Source: Akkermansia muciniphila
GTDB taxonomy: Bacteria > Verrucomicrobiota > Verrucomicrobiia > Limisphaerales > UBA11320
Direction: 5' to 3'
DNA length: 37,358 nt
Assembly: GCA_945861575.1 (NCBI GenBank)
Contig: CAMAVD010000018.1
Coordinates: forward strand, 1-37,358
Of the stretch, positions 28,102 to 37,253 are shown piece after piece. Under the pieces are notes generated by a model. That model was not told the origin of the DNA. It worked only from the letters and a program-made list of their open reading frames with translations, and did no database searches. Both the position numbers and the translations under genes were made by a program. The stretch's first letter is position 1; the number at the start of each line of letters is the position of its first letter.

Positions 28102-30147
28102 ATGAAAATCCAGGCCCTCATTTTTTCTCTAGGGCTGGCGTGCTCCCAAACCGCACTCCTACAGGGGGCGGACCATAGCGTGGCCCGCATCTGGGACGAG
28201 GAGATCCTCTCCGCCATCCGGATCGATCTCCCGCATCCGCCGGTGCACGCACGCAATCTCTTCACGCTCTCGGCAGCGATGTACGACGCCTGGGCCGCCT
28301 ACGACCCGGTCGCCGTGGGCTTCGTGCACCATGAGAAACACAGCGCCGCGGATGTTGAGGCTGCCCGTCACGAGGCTATTAGCTACGCGGCCTATCGCAT
28401 CCTTAAGGAGCGCTTCGCTCTATCGCGCAACGCAGTCACCACGCTCGCCGCGCTCGACGTTCGGCTTGCCGCTTTGGGCTACAACAAGAACAATTTCAGC
28501 GTGGATGCCTCCACTCCCGCAGGCCTAGGCAATCGGATCGCGGCCGAGGTCTCGTCCTATTTCCTGAACGACGGGGCGCTCCAATTACGCGCCTACGCAG
28601 ACTACCCCGCTTACCCCGCTTCGCTAGGAGGCTACGCCTCGGTCAACCGCCCCTTGATCACAGGCAGCCGCGAAAGCCTGGCATTCGACGTGAACCGGTG
28701 GCAACCGCTGGTCATCACCAATCAGGTCAGCCAGAATGGCATCCCCCTTGAGGCAATTCAAAAGTTTCTCGGAGCGCAGTGGCTGAGCGTTCGTCCCTTC
28801 GCCCTGACGCGCAACGACGCCAGCAAGCCTTGGATCGATCCCGGCCCCCCGGATCGCCTGGGCGGAGCCGGGGACACCCGTTTCCGGAGCGAGGTCGTGG
28901 ACGTGATCCGAGCCAGCAGCATTCTCACGCCGGACGACGGGGTCAACATCGATATCTCCCCCGGGGCCACAGGAAACAATAGCCTTGGAACCAATGACGG
29001 ACAGGGGCATCCAGTGAATCCAGCCACAGGCCAACCCTACCCTCAGAATCTGGTCAAGCGCGGCGACTTTGCTCGAGTGCTGGCAGAGTTCTGGGCGGAT
29101 GGCCCCAGCTCGGAGACCCCTCCCGGACACTGGAATACCCTTGCCAACACCGTCAGCGACCATCCCGGCTTCCAGAAGCGACTAGGCGGAGTGGGTCCAG
29201 TGCTCGGCGCACTCGAGTGGGATGTGAAGGTGTATTTCGCCTTGAACGCAGCCGTGCATGACGCGGCCTGCGCTGCCTGGTCGCTCAAGCGCTATTATGA
29301 TGGTTGGAGACCGATCGCTGCGATTCGCTACATGGCCATGTTTGGACAGTCCACCGACATCTCCAGCTTCATATACCATCCCCGTGGCCTGCCCCTCGTG
29401 CCTGGACTGATTGAGGAAGTGACCCAGGACACGGCCGCACAAGGAGGAAGACATGTGGGTTTACCTGTGGGGGAAATCGCGATCTATGCCTGGCCTGGGC
29501 AGCCTGCCAATCCCGCCACTCAATACAGCGGTGCCCGCTGGATGCTGGCAGTGGACTGGCTTCCGTTCCAGAAGAAGAACTTCGTGACACCAGCGTTCCC
29601 CGGCTACGTCTCCGGACATAGCACCTTCAGCCGATCCGCCGCCGAGGTGCTCACCGCGATCACCGGCAGCCCCTACTTCCCAGGCGGACTGGGAATCTTC
29701 AACGCCCCCGCGAATGTCTACCTCACCTTCGAGAAGGGCCCCAGCGCGGATATCCAACTGCAATGGGGCACCTACTACGACGCTGCGGATCAGGCGGGCT
29801 TGTCTCGAATTTTTGGCGGCATCCATCCCAGCAACGACGATCTGGTCGGACGCGAGACCGGAGCGCTCTGCGGTAAGGCCGCCTGGAACTTGGCCCGCCA
29901 ATACTTCGACGGCTCGATCCTGAACACGCCGCTTGCCATCACCATGGTTCCCGTCGATCAGGTGCAATGTGAAATCCGTTTCAACACCCTGCGCGGCTTC
30001 CACTACAAACTGATGGGGTCCCCGGATATTCACGGAGAATTCGAGGAGATACCCTTCAGCGGCTTCCAGGCGGTGGACACCACCTACTCTCGCGTGGATG
30101 CATTCCTAGGGATCCAAAAATTCTTCAAGGCCGTCCGCGTGGAATAA
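28102..30147 (+). CDS. secreted vanadium-dependent haloperoxidase-like (PAP2 superfamily) protein
   Basis: 681 aa; signal peptide MKIQALIFSLGLACSQTALLQGA; vanadate-binding motifs KRYYDGWRP (Kx6RP), GYVSGHSTFS, SRIFGGIHPSNDD (SRxxxGxHxxxD). Confidence 0.9.
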   Translation: MKIQALIFSLGLACSQTALLQGADHSVARIWDEEILSAIRIDLPHPPVHARNLFTLSAAMYDAWAAYDPVAVGFVHHEKHSAADVEAARHEAISYAAYRILKERFALSRNAVTTLAALDVRLAALGYNKNNFSVDASTPAGLGNRIAAEVSSYFLNDGALQLRAYADYPAYPASLGGYASVNRPLITGSRESLAFDVNRWQPLVITNQVSQNGIPLEAIQKFLGAQWLSVRPFALTRNDASKPWIDPGPPDRLGGAGDTRFRSEVVDVIRASSILTPDDGVNIDISPGATGNNSLGTNDGQGHPVNPATGQPYPQNLVKRGDFARVLAEFWADGPSSETPPGHWNTLANTVSDHPGFQKRLGGVGPVLGALEWDVKVYFALNAAVHDAACAAWSLKRYYDGWRPIAAIRYMAMFGQSTDISSFIYHPRGLPLVPGLIEEVTQDTAAQGGRHVGLPVGEIAIYAWPGQPANPATQYSGARWMLAVDWLPFQKKNFVTPAFPGYVSGHSTFSRSAAEVLTAITGSPYFPGGLGIFNAPANVYLTFEKGPSADIQLQWGTYYDAADQAGLSRIFGGIHPSNDDLVGRETGALCGKAAWNLARQYFDGSILNTPLAITMVPVDQVQCEIRFNTLRGFHYKLMGSPDIHGEFEEIPFSGFQAVDTTYSRVDAFLGIQKFFKAVRVE

Positions 30148-30158
30148 GCCAAGACCTG

Positions 30159-33100
30159 CTATTCGGCACGGATTCGGTAGAAGCGCATCGAGGGCGCAGG
30201 CACCGTCGCATCAACCTGCTCCAGTCGTCCACTCACTCCAAGGGTCACCTCACGCGAAACCGTCCACTGCTCCAGGTCTGCCGACGCCTCCAACAGGTAT
30301 CGACCAAACGCGCGGCCCTGCATTCCCAAACGAATCGCTCCCCTCTCCTCCAATCGCACAAAACTGAAAGCGGGCGCAATAACCGGTATAGCAGCCGCCA
30401 CCAAAACATCGTCAAGCCGGAGCTCCGCCCGAGGACCGGAAACACCGGAAACATGATGATACACCCAGCGAATCTGCACATACGGACGATTGAGCAAGAC
30501 CGCAGGCAAGGTGTAGGGCCCTAGGACCCGGGCGTGTCCTTGTCGTTCTGCCCTCTCATAGGAAATGGGTCGCCCCAAAGAATCGGTCCAATCCGTAAAC
30601 GCTCCTGAGTTCCCGATGCGGTATTGGAGCCGAAGCGCATAGGAACGGCTATTGGTCAACACAGTGCCTGCGGTGAACTGGATCTGTGCCTGCGTCACAC
30701 CTAAGGTATTCAAACCAAGGACCGCCGCACCGACATATCCCCCGCCATCCAGCTGACTATCGCTGGTATTCAAGAACCCAACCCCCTCCTCTCCCAAGCC
30801 GAGGACTCGAGACCGGCTCGGACGATCGTAGGGCAGCGTCCAAGGATCGTCGAAGGCAGCGTCCGCCACCGGCTCCGCGACGGGTGTCTGCTGGAAACGC
30901 ATGTGAGGGGGGTAACTCCCGGCAGGTTCCGACGCCGCCCATCGCTCGAACAAATAGGGACCGTCGGCCAAGGGCCAGGCCTTTGGAACCTGAGTCAGAG
31001 TGGACGGATCTAAAACGAAGAGCGCGGTGAGCGCGAGGTCTTGGTCCGGTGTCAGATTCAAGGTTTGCGCCGCGCCAGGGCGATCTCGCCACCCAACAAA
31101 GCGATACCCTGGATTGGCAATCGCGGTGGCCGTCACCGGATGTCCTTTGAAGTACACTCCGGTCCAGGGTGCCTGAACAGATGCCGAGACATCAATGGAG
31201 TTCAAACGAATCGCCCCAGCAGCAAGCTCATCCACCGCCAAGCGGACAACGACGCTGCCAGCGAGACCGAAGCGACTAGCCAGCTGTTGCCTCATGGCAG
31301 CAGGTCGCCGCACGGCAAAGTCCCGTACCACTCTCACCTGATTACTCCATTCGCTCAGCGTCGAGGGGGCGTGCCAGCGGTCGACATGCTCCCTCATCTC
31401 GGGGGCAAGCTGGGTGGCAAATGAGTCGATGCGCGCAAGAACATGATTGGTATGGAAGGTGGTGTTCAGCAGATCCGCCCAGCGATTGATCCAATCACGA
31501 CGAAAGCCCTGATTCGTCAGCAGTGTTCGCAACAGATACGTCACCACGGGGCTGTTGTGATCATTGCCGCCCGGGTTGGACGAATACTGCGTCCAGGGTC
31601 CATTCGCTTCCAAATCATAATTCAGCATGGGAAAAGACCAGGCTGGCGGCACCGCCCAGAAGCCGCCCCAACCGACGTCGCAGTCGAAGAGGATCCAGCG
31701 GAATCGTCCTTCCGGAGTGCGCGGCCGCCAGAGACGATGGTTCCCGATGTCCCATCGATAGTAATAGATCTCACAAATTTTGAAGTCGCCGAAGTTCTCA
31801 ACCTGCATGAAGTCGCGAACCTGAGCGAACTGGCCGGGATCGGTGAGATCATGCGTCTGAAGAAAGCTCATCAGTTCTGACCAGCGCACCCCATCCCCCT
31901 CGACCGCACTTGCAAACCCTTCCAAATAGTCCACATTGTCAGGATCTACGCCTGGCTGGTGCGCGGCAAAGTAGCCTCCCTCAAAGGCCTCCTGAAGATG
32001 GTGGATGCCCCAGTACTCCCCATTGATGAAGAGCACGGCCGGTCGATAAGCCTGCGTGTCCAAGCCCAGCTCCGCCCCCAAACTTTGCATGAAGATGTCG
32101 CGAAACATCGTGAGATTGTAGTCATGGCCCGAGGGCCGCAGAAGAAGGCGATTGTATCGGGTCACCGGTCGCTCGGGGAAAATCCGATACTCAAACGGAC
32201 CCGTACCCGGGAAGTTCAGCGGATGCAGGCGAAGCCCTTTGACAGGGAAGTAGAACGAGGTGTTGCCATGCATCCGGATGCCAGTCCCTTGCGAGATGAC
32301 CGCCACTCCGTTGGTCTCAAAGAGATCCACATGCCCCGGACGCTCCCACAAATCTCCCGACTGGGCGTAGTTACCGCCAGCCGCATTCCCTGGAACATAA
32401 ATGCCCACGTTGTCATCGAAGAAGTTGGCTCGATCGCTGACCAGGGACACCACCGGCATGGAATAACGGCTTCCGCCCTTGGGGTGAATGAGATAGGAAC
32501 GAGTGGCGGACGGGGCCGAGAGTCCGCCCTCCTTGAACGCACGGGCTCGCACGACGGTGAGCTTGTTCACCAGGCCGGTGGGAGGAGCAATGCCTCCAGG
32601 CACGGTGGGAATCAGGGACAGCACATTGGGCAAAGTGGCTCGATTGGTAACCAGAAGCGGTGCTGTGTAGACGAGAGACTTTGTGCTCGGCTCGGAGCCG
32701 TCCAGGGTGTAACGGATAATGGCTCCCTGGTTCGTCACGGAAAGAGTGACTAGGAACGCGTTGGAGTAAGCACCGCTCGGATGGGAAAAACTCGGCGCTC
32801 CTAGCAACTCCGTCGCAGAAACCGTGAGATTGGATGCACCCGGTGTAGGGCTCTGGAAAAAGGCCCAGGGCCCTATCCCATCGAGCTTCCGCCCATAGGA
32901 TACGTCGCGGGGAAGATCCCCAGGGTAGCGAATCTCGTCGGACTTGGAACCGTCTGGCCGTGTCAGCACCACCGATTCGCCCCCGCTGCCCAAGGCAAAG
33001 GAAGCATGAAGCGATGAGCGTGGCAGCAGGCGATACGATTCGAGGAGAAAACGCTGAAGCCCGAGCATCTCCGCATCGCTCAAGGCGCGACGAAAAATCA

Positions 33101-34100
33101 GCAGCTCGGCAAGATCGCCCGGCCAGGCACCATAGGCACCGGAACCCAGACTGGTCGGTGCGAATACCTGGGCGCGTGGGGAACGAAACCCCACGCTGGC
33201 AAGAATCCCCTGCCAGAACAGATCGGGAGTCTTGTCGCGATACCTCACTCCAAGGACCTGGTAGGCAGAGCCAAACGACCCCGTCATGACCGCCAAGGCG
33301 GGCATGTAGCCATCCCCATGCTCGTAGACGGACACCCCATTGGTCCCCATAGAGAGCCCCATGCCGGAGTCCAAGGTTCCCCCATGATTCGCTCCGAAGA
33401 GATAGCGCTGTCCCGAAGTCCCACCCGTCCCTGAGGCCGAAGCCGAGTCTACCTCGTGAGTCGCCCTGCCTCTCGCGACAAAAACGATGCTGAAGTCATT
33501 GGTGCCCAGCGGTGCCCCCAGCAACATCCCATCGTCATTCCCATCAAACCGAACCGTCGCGGGAAGCAACCCGTTCGCAGAGGCCGGGGTAAAAAGAGGC
33601 TGTTGAGAGGTTAGAGTCTGGTTGAAAGCCTGCCCGTTGCCCCGCCCGTCATTCCAGCGTCGGAGATACAGTGCTGCGCCCGACTTGCGAACAGAGGCCG
33701 TATCGTTGGTGACCACATCCGACGCTTTGAACCAGGCGGCCAGACCCGGGATCTGATCTGGAGTGAGCGCAGGATGGCTGAGCGACTGACGGTCCTTTCC
33801 ATCTGCATACACCACCAAAAAGCCCTGTGGACGCAGGGTTGCATTGCTGATCACCCACTTAAAAGGGAGCGCCGGATCATCTGAAAGACCATAGCCGGCC
33901 AAGCGTACATCGTCGTTCCCTGGATTGAACAGCTCCACCCAGTCTGGAGTGCCGCCGGATTCATCGACCAATCCCCGGCTATTGCCAGACACCAACTCAT
34001 TGAGAACCACCCCCTGGGCCGACGAAGCGGCCAGAGAGGCAAGAAACGCGACCAGCGGGAAAAGTCCCCCAAATCGGTAAGAAGAGCACAACAACGTCAT
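30159..34100 (-). CDS. large secreted CotH kinase/lamin-tail domain protein
   Basis: 1313 aa; signal peptide; lamin-tail-like VVLNELVSGNSRGLVDESGGTPDWVELFNPGNDDVRLAGYGLSDD; LamG-like region; CHB_HEX_C-like IRYTLDGSEPSTKSLVYTAPL; CotH-like GIRMHGNTSFYFPVKGLRL, LLLRPSGHDYNLTMFRD, INGEYWGIHHLQE, LFDCDVGWGG. Confidence 0.9.
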   Translation of the reverse strand: MTLLCSSYRFGGLFPLVAFLASLAASSAQGVVLNELVSGNSRGLVDESGGTPDWVELFNPGNDDVRLAGYGLSDDPALPFKWVISNATLRPQGFLVVYADGKDRQSLSHPALTPDQIPGLAAWFKASDVVTNDTASVRKSGAALYLRRWNDGRGNGQAFNQTLTSQQPLFTPASANGLLPATVRFDGNDDGMLLGAPLGTNDFSIVFVARGRATHEVDSASASGTGGTSGQRYLFGANHGGTLDSGMGLSMGTNGVSVYEHGDGYMPALAVMTGSFGSAYQVLGVRYRDKTPDLFWQGILASVGFRSPRAQVFAPTSLGSGAYGAWPGDLAELLIFRRALSDAEMLGLQRFLLESYRLLPRSSLHASFALGSGGESVVLTRPDGSKSDEIRYPGDLPRDVSYGRKLDGIGPWAFFQSPTPGASNLTVSATELLGAPSFSHPSGAYSNAFLVTLSVTNQGAIIRYTLDGSEPSTKSLVYTAPLLVTNRATLPNVLSLIPTVPGGIAPPTGLVNKLTVVRARAFKEGGLSAPSATRSYLIHPKGGSRYSMPVVSLVSDRANFFDDNVGIYVPGNAAGGNYAQSGDLWERPGHVDLFETNGVAVISQGTGIRMHGNTSFYFPVKGLRLHPLNFPGTGPFEYRIFPERPVTRYNRLLLRPSGHDYNLTMFRDIFMQSLGAELGLDTQAYRPAVLFINGEYWGIHHLQEAFEGGYFAAHQPGVDPDNVDYLEGFASAVEGDGVRWSELMSFLQTHDLTDPGQFAQVRDFMQVENFGDFKICEIYYYRWDIGNHRLWRPRTPEGRFRWILFDCDVGWGGFWAVPPAWSFPMLNYDLEANGPWTQYSSNPGGNDHNSPVVTYLLRTLLTNQGFRRDWINRWADLLNTTFHTNHVLARIDSFATQLAPEMREHVDRWHAPSTLSEWSNQVRVVRDFAVRRPAAMRQQLASRFGLAGSVVVRLAVDELAAGAIRLNSIDVSASVQAPWTGVYFKGHPVTATAIANPGYRFVGWRDRPGAAQTLNLTPDQDLALTALFVLDPSTLTQVPKAWPLADGPYLFERWAASEPAGSYPPHMRFQQTPVAEPVADAAFDDPWTLPYDRPSRSRVLGLGEEGVGFLNTSDSQLDGGGYVGAAVLGLNTLGVTQAQIQFTAGTVLTNSRSYALRLQYRIGNSGAFTDWTDSLGRPISYERAERQGHARVLGPYTLPAVLLNRPYVQIRWVYHHVSGVSGPRAELRLDDVLVAAAIPVIAPAFSFVRLEERGAIRLGMQGRAFGRYLLEASADLEQWTVSREVTLGVSGRLEQVDATVPAPSMRFYRIRAE

Positions 34101-34203
34101 GGCGTAAGAATGGGTGATAAAGGCAGAGCCATTTATAACCCGCCCTCAGACCAAATACAAGGCTGGCGTGGACAGCAGTTCTGAGTTCGTCGCCAGTGGG
34201 GCG

Positions 34204-34240
34204 GGTCTCCGACCTGCCGGTTCAAGGAGTCTCCGACTCC
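34204..34240. repeat. double-hairpin REP-like intergenic element
   Basis: GGTC-TCC-GACC (34204-34214) followed by GGAGTC-TCC-GACTCC (34226-34240), both with a TCC loop. Confidence 0.5.
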
Positions 34241-34577
34241 GTGCGGGATCGAAGCCCCCCCACGATCCGGCCTTGTGGCCCAGTCGCGCTTGCCTACACT
34301 CTTCGCCGTAGCCCGTCTCTCTGCTGCCTGGGGGCATCCAAGATCTCAACCTAGGCGCTGTGAGGCCGATGAAACATCTGAGACAATGCCTGTATTTCTA
34401 CATAGCTTTGAACGTCTCGGGACGCGCGGTCCCGGCACACGCAGCCGGTGCGGCTTCCTAACACTGCTCCTCATCGCTCTCATGGCAGCACTCCCGGCGG
34501 CTCACGGGACTGGCGCGCTGCCCCCACTAGCCTCAGACATCCTGCCCTAGAGTGGAATCAGGCTGAACTCATCTGCA

Positions 34578-35379
34578 ATGCGCCTGATCCGTGAGCAGGT
34601 CCATGTAAAAGAGAGTGTGAGCGGTTTCAACTTGGGGGAGGTCGGACCAAAAGCACTGGAGACGCTGTGGCTTAGAGGCGGGTTCCCTCGATCCTTCCTC
34701 GCCGCGAGCGCTGCGAGCAGACTTTATCCGAACCCTTTTGGAACGCGACATGCCACAGCTTGGTATCAGGACTCCCTCGGAAACGCTTCGTCGTTTCTGG
34801 GCCATGGTCGCCCACTACCACGGACAAGTTTGGAATGCCGCTGAACTTGCCCGCGCATTAGGCTCGTCGGAACCTACAGCGAGGCACTATCTTGACATAC
34901 TCTGCGGCACCTATGTCGTGCGTCGCCTTCAGCCGTGGCATACCAATCTCGGCAAACGCGAACTCAAGGCACCCAAAGTATATGTCAGAGATTCTGGACT
35001 CCTGCATCGCCTACTCGGGATCGACACGCGGAGAGAATTGCTCACACATCCTAAGCTTGGCGCATCGTGGGAAGGGTTTGCCCAGGAGCAGGTGCTCGCC
35101 ATCACCGGACAAGATGACACCCACTATTGGGCGACTCAGAATGGAGCCGAACTGGATCTGCTGCTTTTCCGGCGAGGCAAAGCTTGGGGAGTGGAGTTCA
35201 AGGTAGGCGATTCACCGCAGATGACCAAGTCTCTGCACATCGCACTGGGCGACCTAGGATTGGAACGGGCCTGGAGTGTCTATCCCGGCACTCGGCGATA
35301 TCGAGTGCATAAGGAGGTAGAAGTCTTGCCCCTGGCCGAGGTAGGGGAGCTTGCCAAGTTCTTGGGCGCCGGAGCCTGA
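34578..35379 (+). pseudogene. AAA+ ATPase/DUF4143 protein remnant: N-terminal ATPase lost, frameshift near 34700-34720
   Basis: Frame of 34578: GFNLGEVGPKALETLWLRGGFPRSFLAAS; continues in the frame of 34738 as ADFIRTLLERDMPQLGIRTPSETLRRFWAMVAHYHGQVWNAAELARALG...KLGASWEGFAQEQ...ELDLLLFRRGKAWGVEFK. Both are consecutive parts of DUF4143 proteins; no Walker A upstream (in-frame stop at 34548). Confidence 0.8.
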
Positions 35380-35693
35380 TGCCCCTGATCGATGGCAACG
35401 AGCCCCCGTTGCAAAAGTCCGGCTAGAAAACTTCACGACCATTGAGGAGTCGCACGGGAGCGGAGCGGATCAACAGTCGCTCAGTTCGACGGTCAGATCA
35501 CCTCTCTGTCGGAGCCGACGTGAGAAGGCCTCGATATGGACCGGTACCAGACGGTCGTTTTTTCCCCTGCCTTGCCCTGACGTACGTGGACAGTGCATCG
35601 AATAAAGACGCCAGGACGCAAAGGTGGGAAGAGGATTGGGAGAGGAATTTAATCCTAAAAAGGAGAATGGAGGTGGGCGTGAGGGCGGATTTT

Positions 35694-35710
35694 GCACCTT
35701 TCGGAGGTGC
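35694..35710. repeat. perfect 6-bp hairpin GCACCT-TTCGG-AGGTGC flanked by T and A runs
   Basis: Read directly: ttttgcacctttcggaggtgcgctacaaaaa. Confidence 0.55.
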
Positions 35711-35876
35711 GCTACAAAAATAGAAGACGCGCACCTTGGAATCAATGACCACGTCTTCACCGTGGACGTCTTCCAGTTTTTCTGCGTTACTTGACAGGTC
35801 GTCCCCGTGACTAGTCCCTATTCCTGCCCCTCTCTGGGCAAGGCGGAATCAATAGCCCGGTGGAACGTCCTGCTCT

Positions 35877-37253
35877 ATGATCAAACTAACTGGCAGAGGG
35901 TCAATTACGACCTGCGATGGGGTCACCCGACGCGATTTTCTACAGATCGGCACGCTTGGAGCGCTTGGCTTCAGCATGGCGCAGTACGCTGCGGCAAAGG
36001 CGGCCGGCAATGTCGAGGATCGGGCAGGCGAAAAGGCCTGTATTCTCATCTTCAACCTGGGAGCGCCGAGCCAACTCGACACCTTCGACATGAAGCCGGA
36101 TGCGCCGCGCGAAATCCGCGGCCCTTTCAAGCCGATCCGCACCAAGAGCAGCGCCTTTGAGATCAGCGAGATCCTACCCAAACACGCCGCCCTGGCGGAT
36201 AAGTTCTCACTGGTCCGCTCCTGCTATCACACCGCAGCCGCCGTGCACGACACCGGGCATCAAATGATGCAGACGGGCCGTCTGTTCACAGGCGGCATCA
36301 ACACGCCGCATGCCGGCTGCGCCCTCAGCTATCTAAAGGGTCGACGCAGCGAACTCCCCGCCCACGTCATCCTCCCCGAGCCAATGGGGCCCACCGGCGG
36401 CAATATGCCCCATGGACAGGATGCAGGCTTCCTCGGCAAGGCTCACGACCCCTTCGTGCTCGACGCCGACCCTTCTCTCAAGAACTTCAAAGTCCCCGAC
36501 CTCCTGCCCCCAAGTGAAATCGGCGAAGCCCGACTTCAGAGGCGCAAGGAGCTGCGGGAGACCGTCGAGGACAGCCTGAGGAACTTCGAGACCAGCGAGT
36601 CTGCAAAGCGGATGGACGCGAACTTCGCCGACGCTTACCGCCTGATGAGCAGCCCCAAAGCGCGCGAGGCATTCGATCTCAGCCAGGAGCCCCTAAAAGT
36701 GCGGGAGCGCTACGGCATGACGCGCTTCGGACAGTGCTGCCTCCTGGCGCGCCGCTTGGTGGAACGGGGTGTTCGCTTCGTCACCATCAACACCTTCATC
36801 ACGGTCTTCGACGAAATCACCTGGGACATCCACGGCTCGAAACCCTTCACCTCCATCGCGGGAATGAAGGACATCGTGGCACCGATGTACGACCAGGGCT
36901 ATAGCGCACTGCTCGAGGATCTCTTCCTGCGAGGCATGCTCGACAACACCCTGGTCACCTCGCTGGCAGAGTTCGGTCGGACGCCCCGAATCAACCCGAC
37001 CGGTGGTCGCGACCACTGGCCCCAGTGCTGGACCGTGAACTTCGCCGGGGGCGGCGTGAAGGGCGGTCGTGTGGTGGGCCGCAGCGACGAGATCGGAGCC
37101 TACCCCGTGGAACGACCTGTCCAACCGAAAGAGGTCGTAGCCACAATCTACCACTCGTTGGGACTTGATCTCGACACTCACCTTCCAGGCCCGGCTGGCC
37201 GGCCATTCCCCTTGGTAGACTTTGGCACCCAACCCATCCGCGAGCTATTCTAG
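35877..37253 (+). CDS. DUF1501 domain-containing protein with Tat signal
   Basis: 458 aa; TRRDFLQIGTLGALGFSMAQYAAA twin-arginine signal; ILIFNLGAPSQLDTFDMKPDAPREIRGPFKPIRT, HDTGHQMMQTGRLFTGG, EFGRTPRINPTGGRDHWPQCWTVNFAGGGVKGGRVVGRSDEIGAYPVERPV. Confidence 0.94.
   Translation: MIKLTGRGSITTCDGVTRRDFLQIGTLGALGFSMAQYAAAKAAGNVEDRAGEKACILIFNLGAPSQLDTFDMKPDAPREIRGPFKPIRTKSSAFEISEILPKHAALADKFSLVRSCYHTAAAVHDTGHQMMQTGRLFTGGINTPHAGCALSYLKGRRSELPAHVILPEPMGPTGGNMPHGQDAGFLGKAHDPFVLDADPSLKNFKVPDLLPPSEIGEARLQRRKELRETVEDSLRNFETSESAKRMDANFADAYRLMSSPKAREAFDLSQEPLKVRERYGMTRFGQCCLLARRLVERGVRFVTINTFITVFDEITWDIHGSKPFTSIAGMKDIVAPMYDQGYSALLEDLFLRGMLDNTLVTSLAEFGRTPRINPTGGRDHWPQCWTVNFAGGGVKGGRVVGRSDEIGAYPVERPVQPKEVVATIYHSLGLDLDTHLPGPAGRPFPLVDFGTQPIRELF

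Noticed and set aside
31959-32753. 264-aa plus-strand ORF antisense to the CotH gene
   Set aside because: No family resemblance; lies opposite strongly supported CotH coding sequence.
34275-34550. 91-aa ORF with hydrophobic LLLIALMAALPAAHG segment
   Set aside because: Signal-like stretch but no mature domain and no recognisable homology; in a region of repeats and gene remnants.
36693-37232. 179-aa minus-strand ORF within the DUF1501 gene
   Set aside because: Antisense to well-conserved DUF1501 motifs, no independent support.
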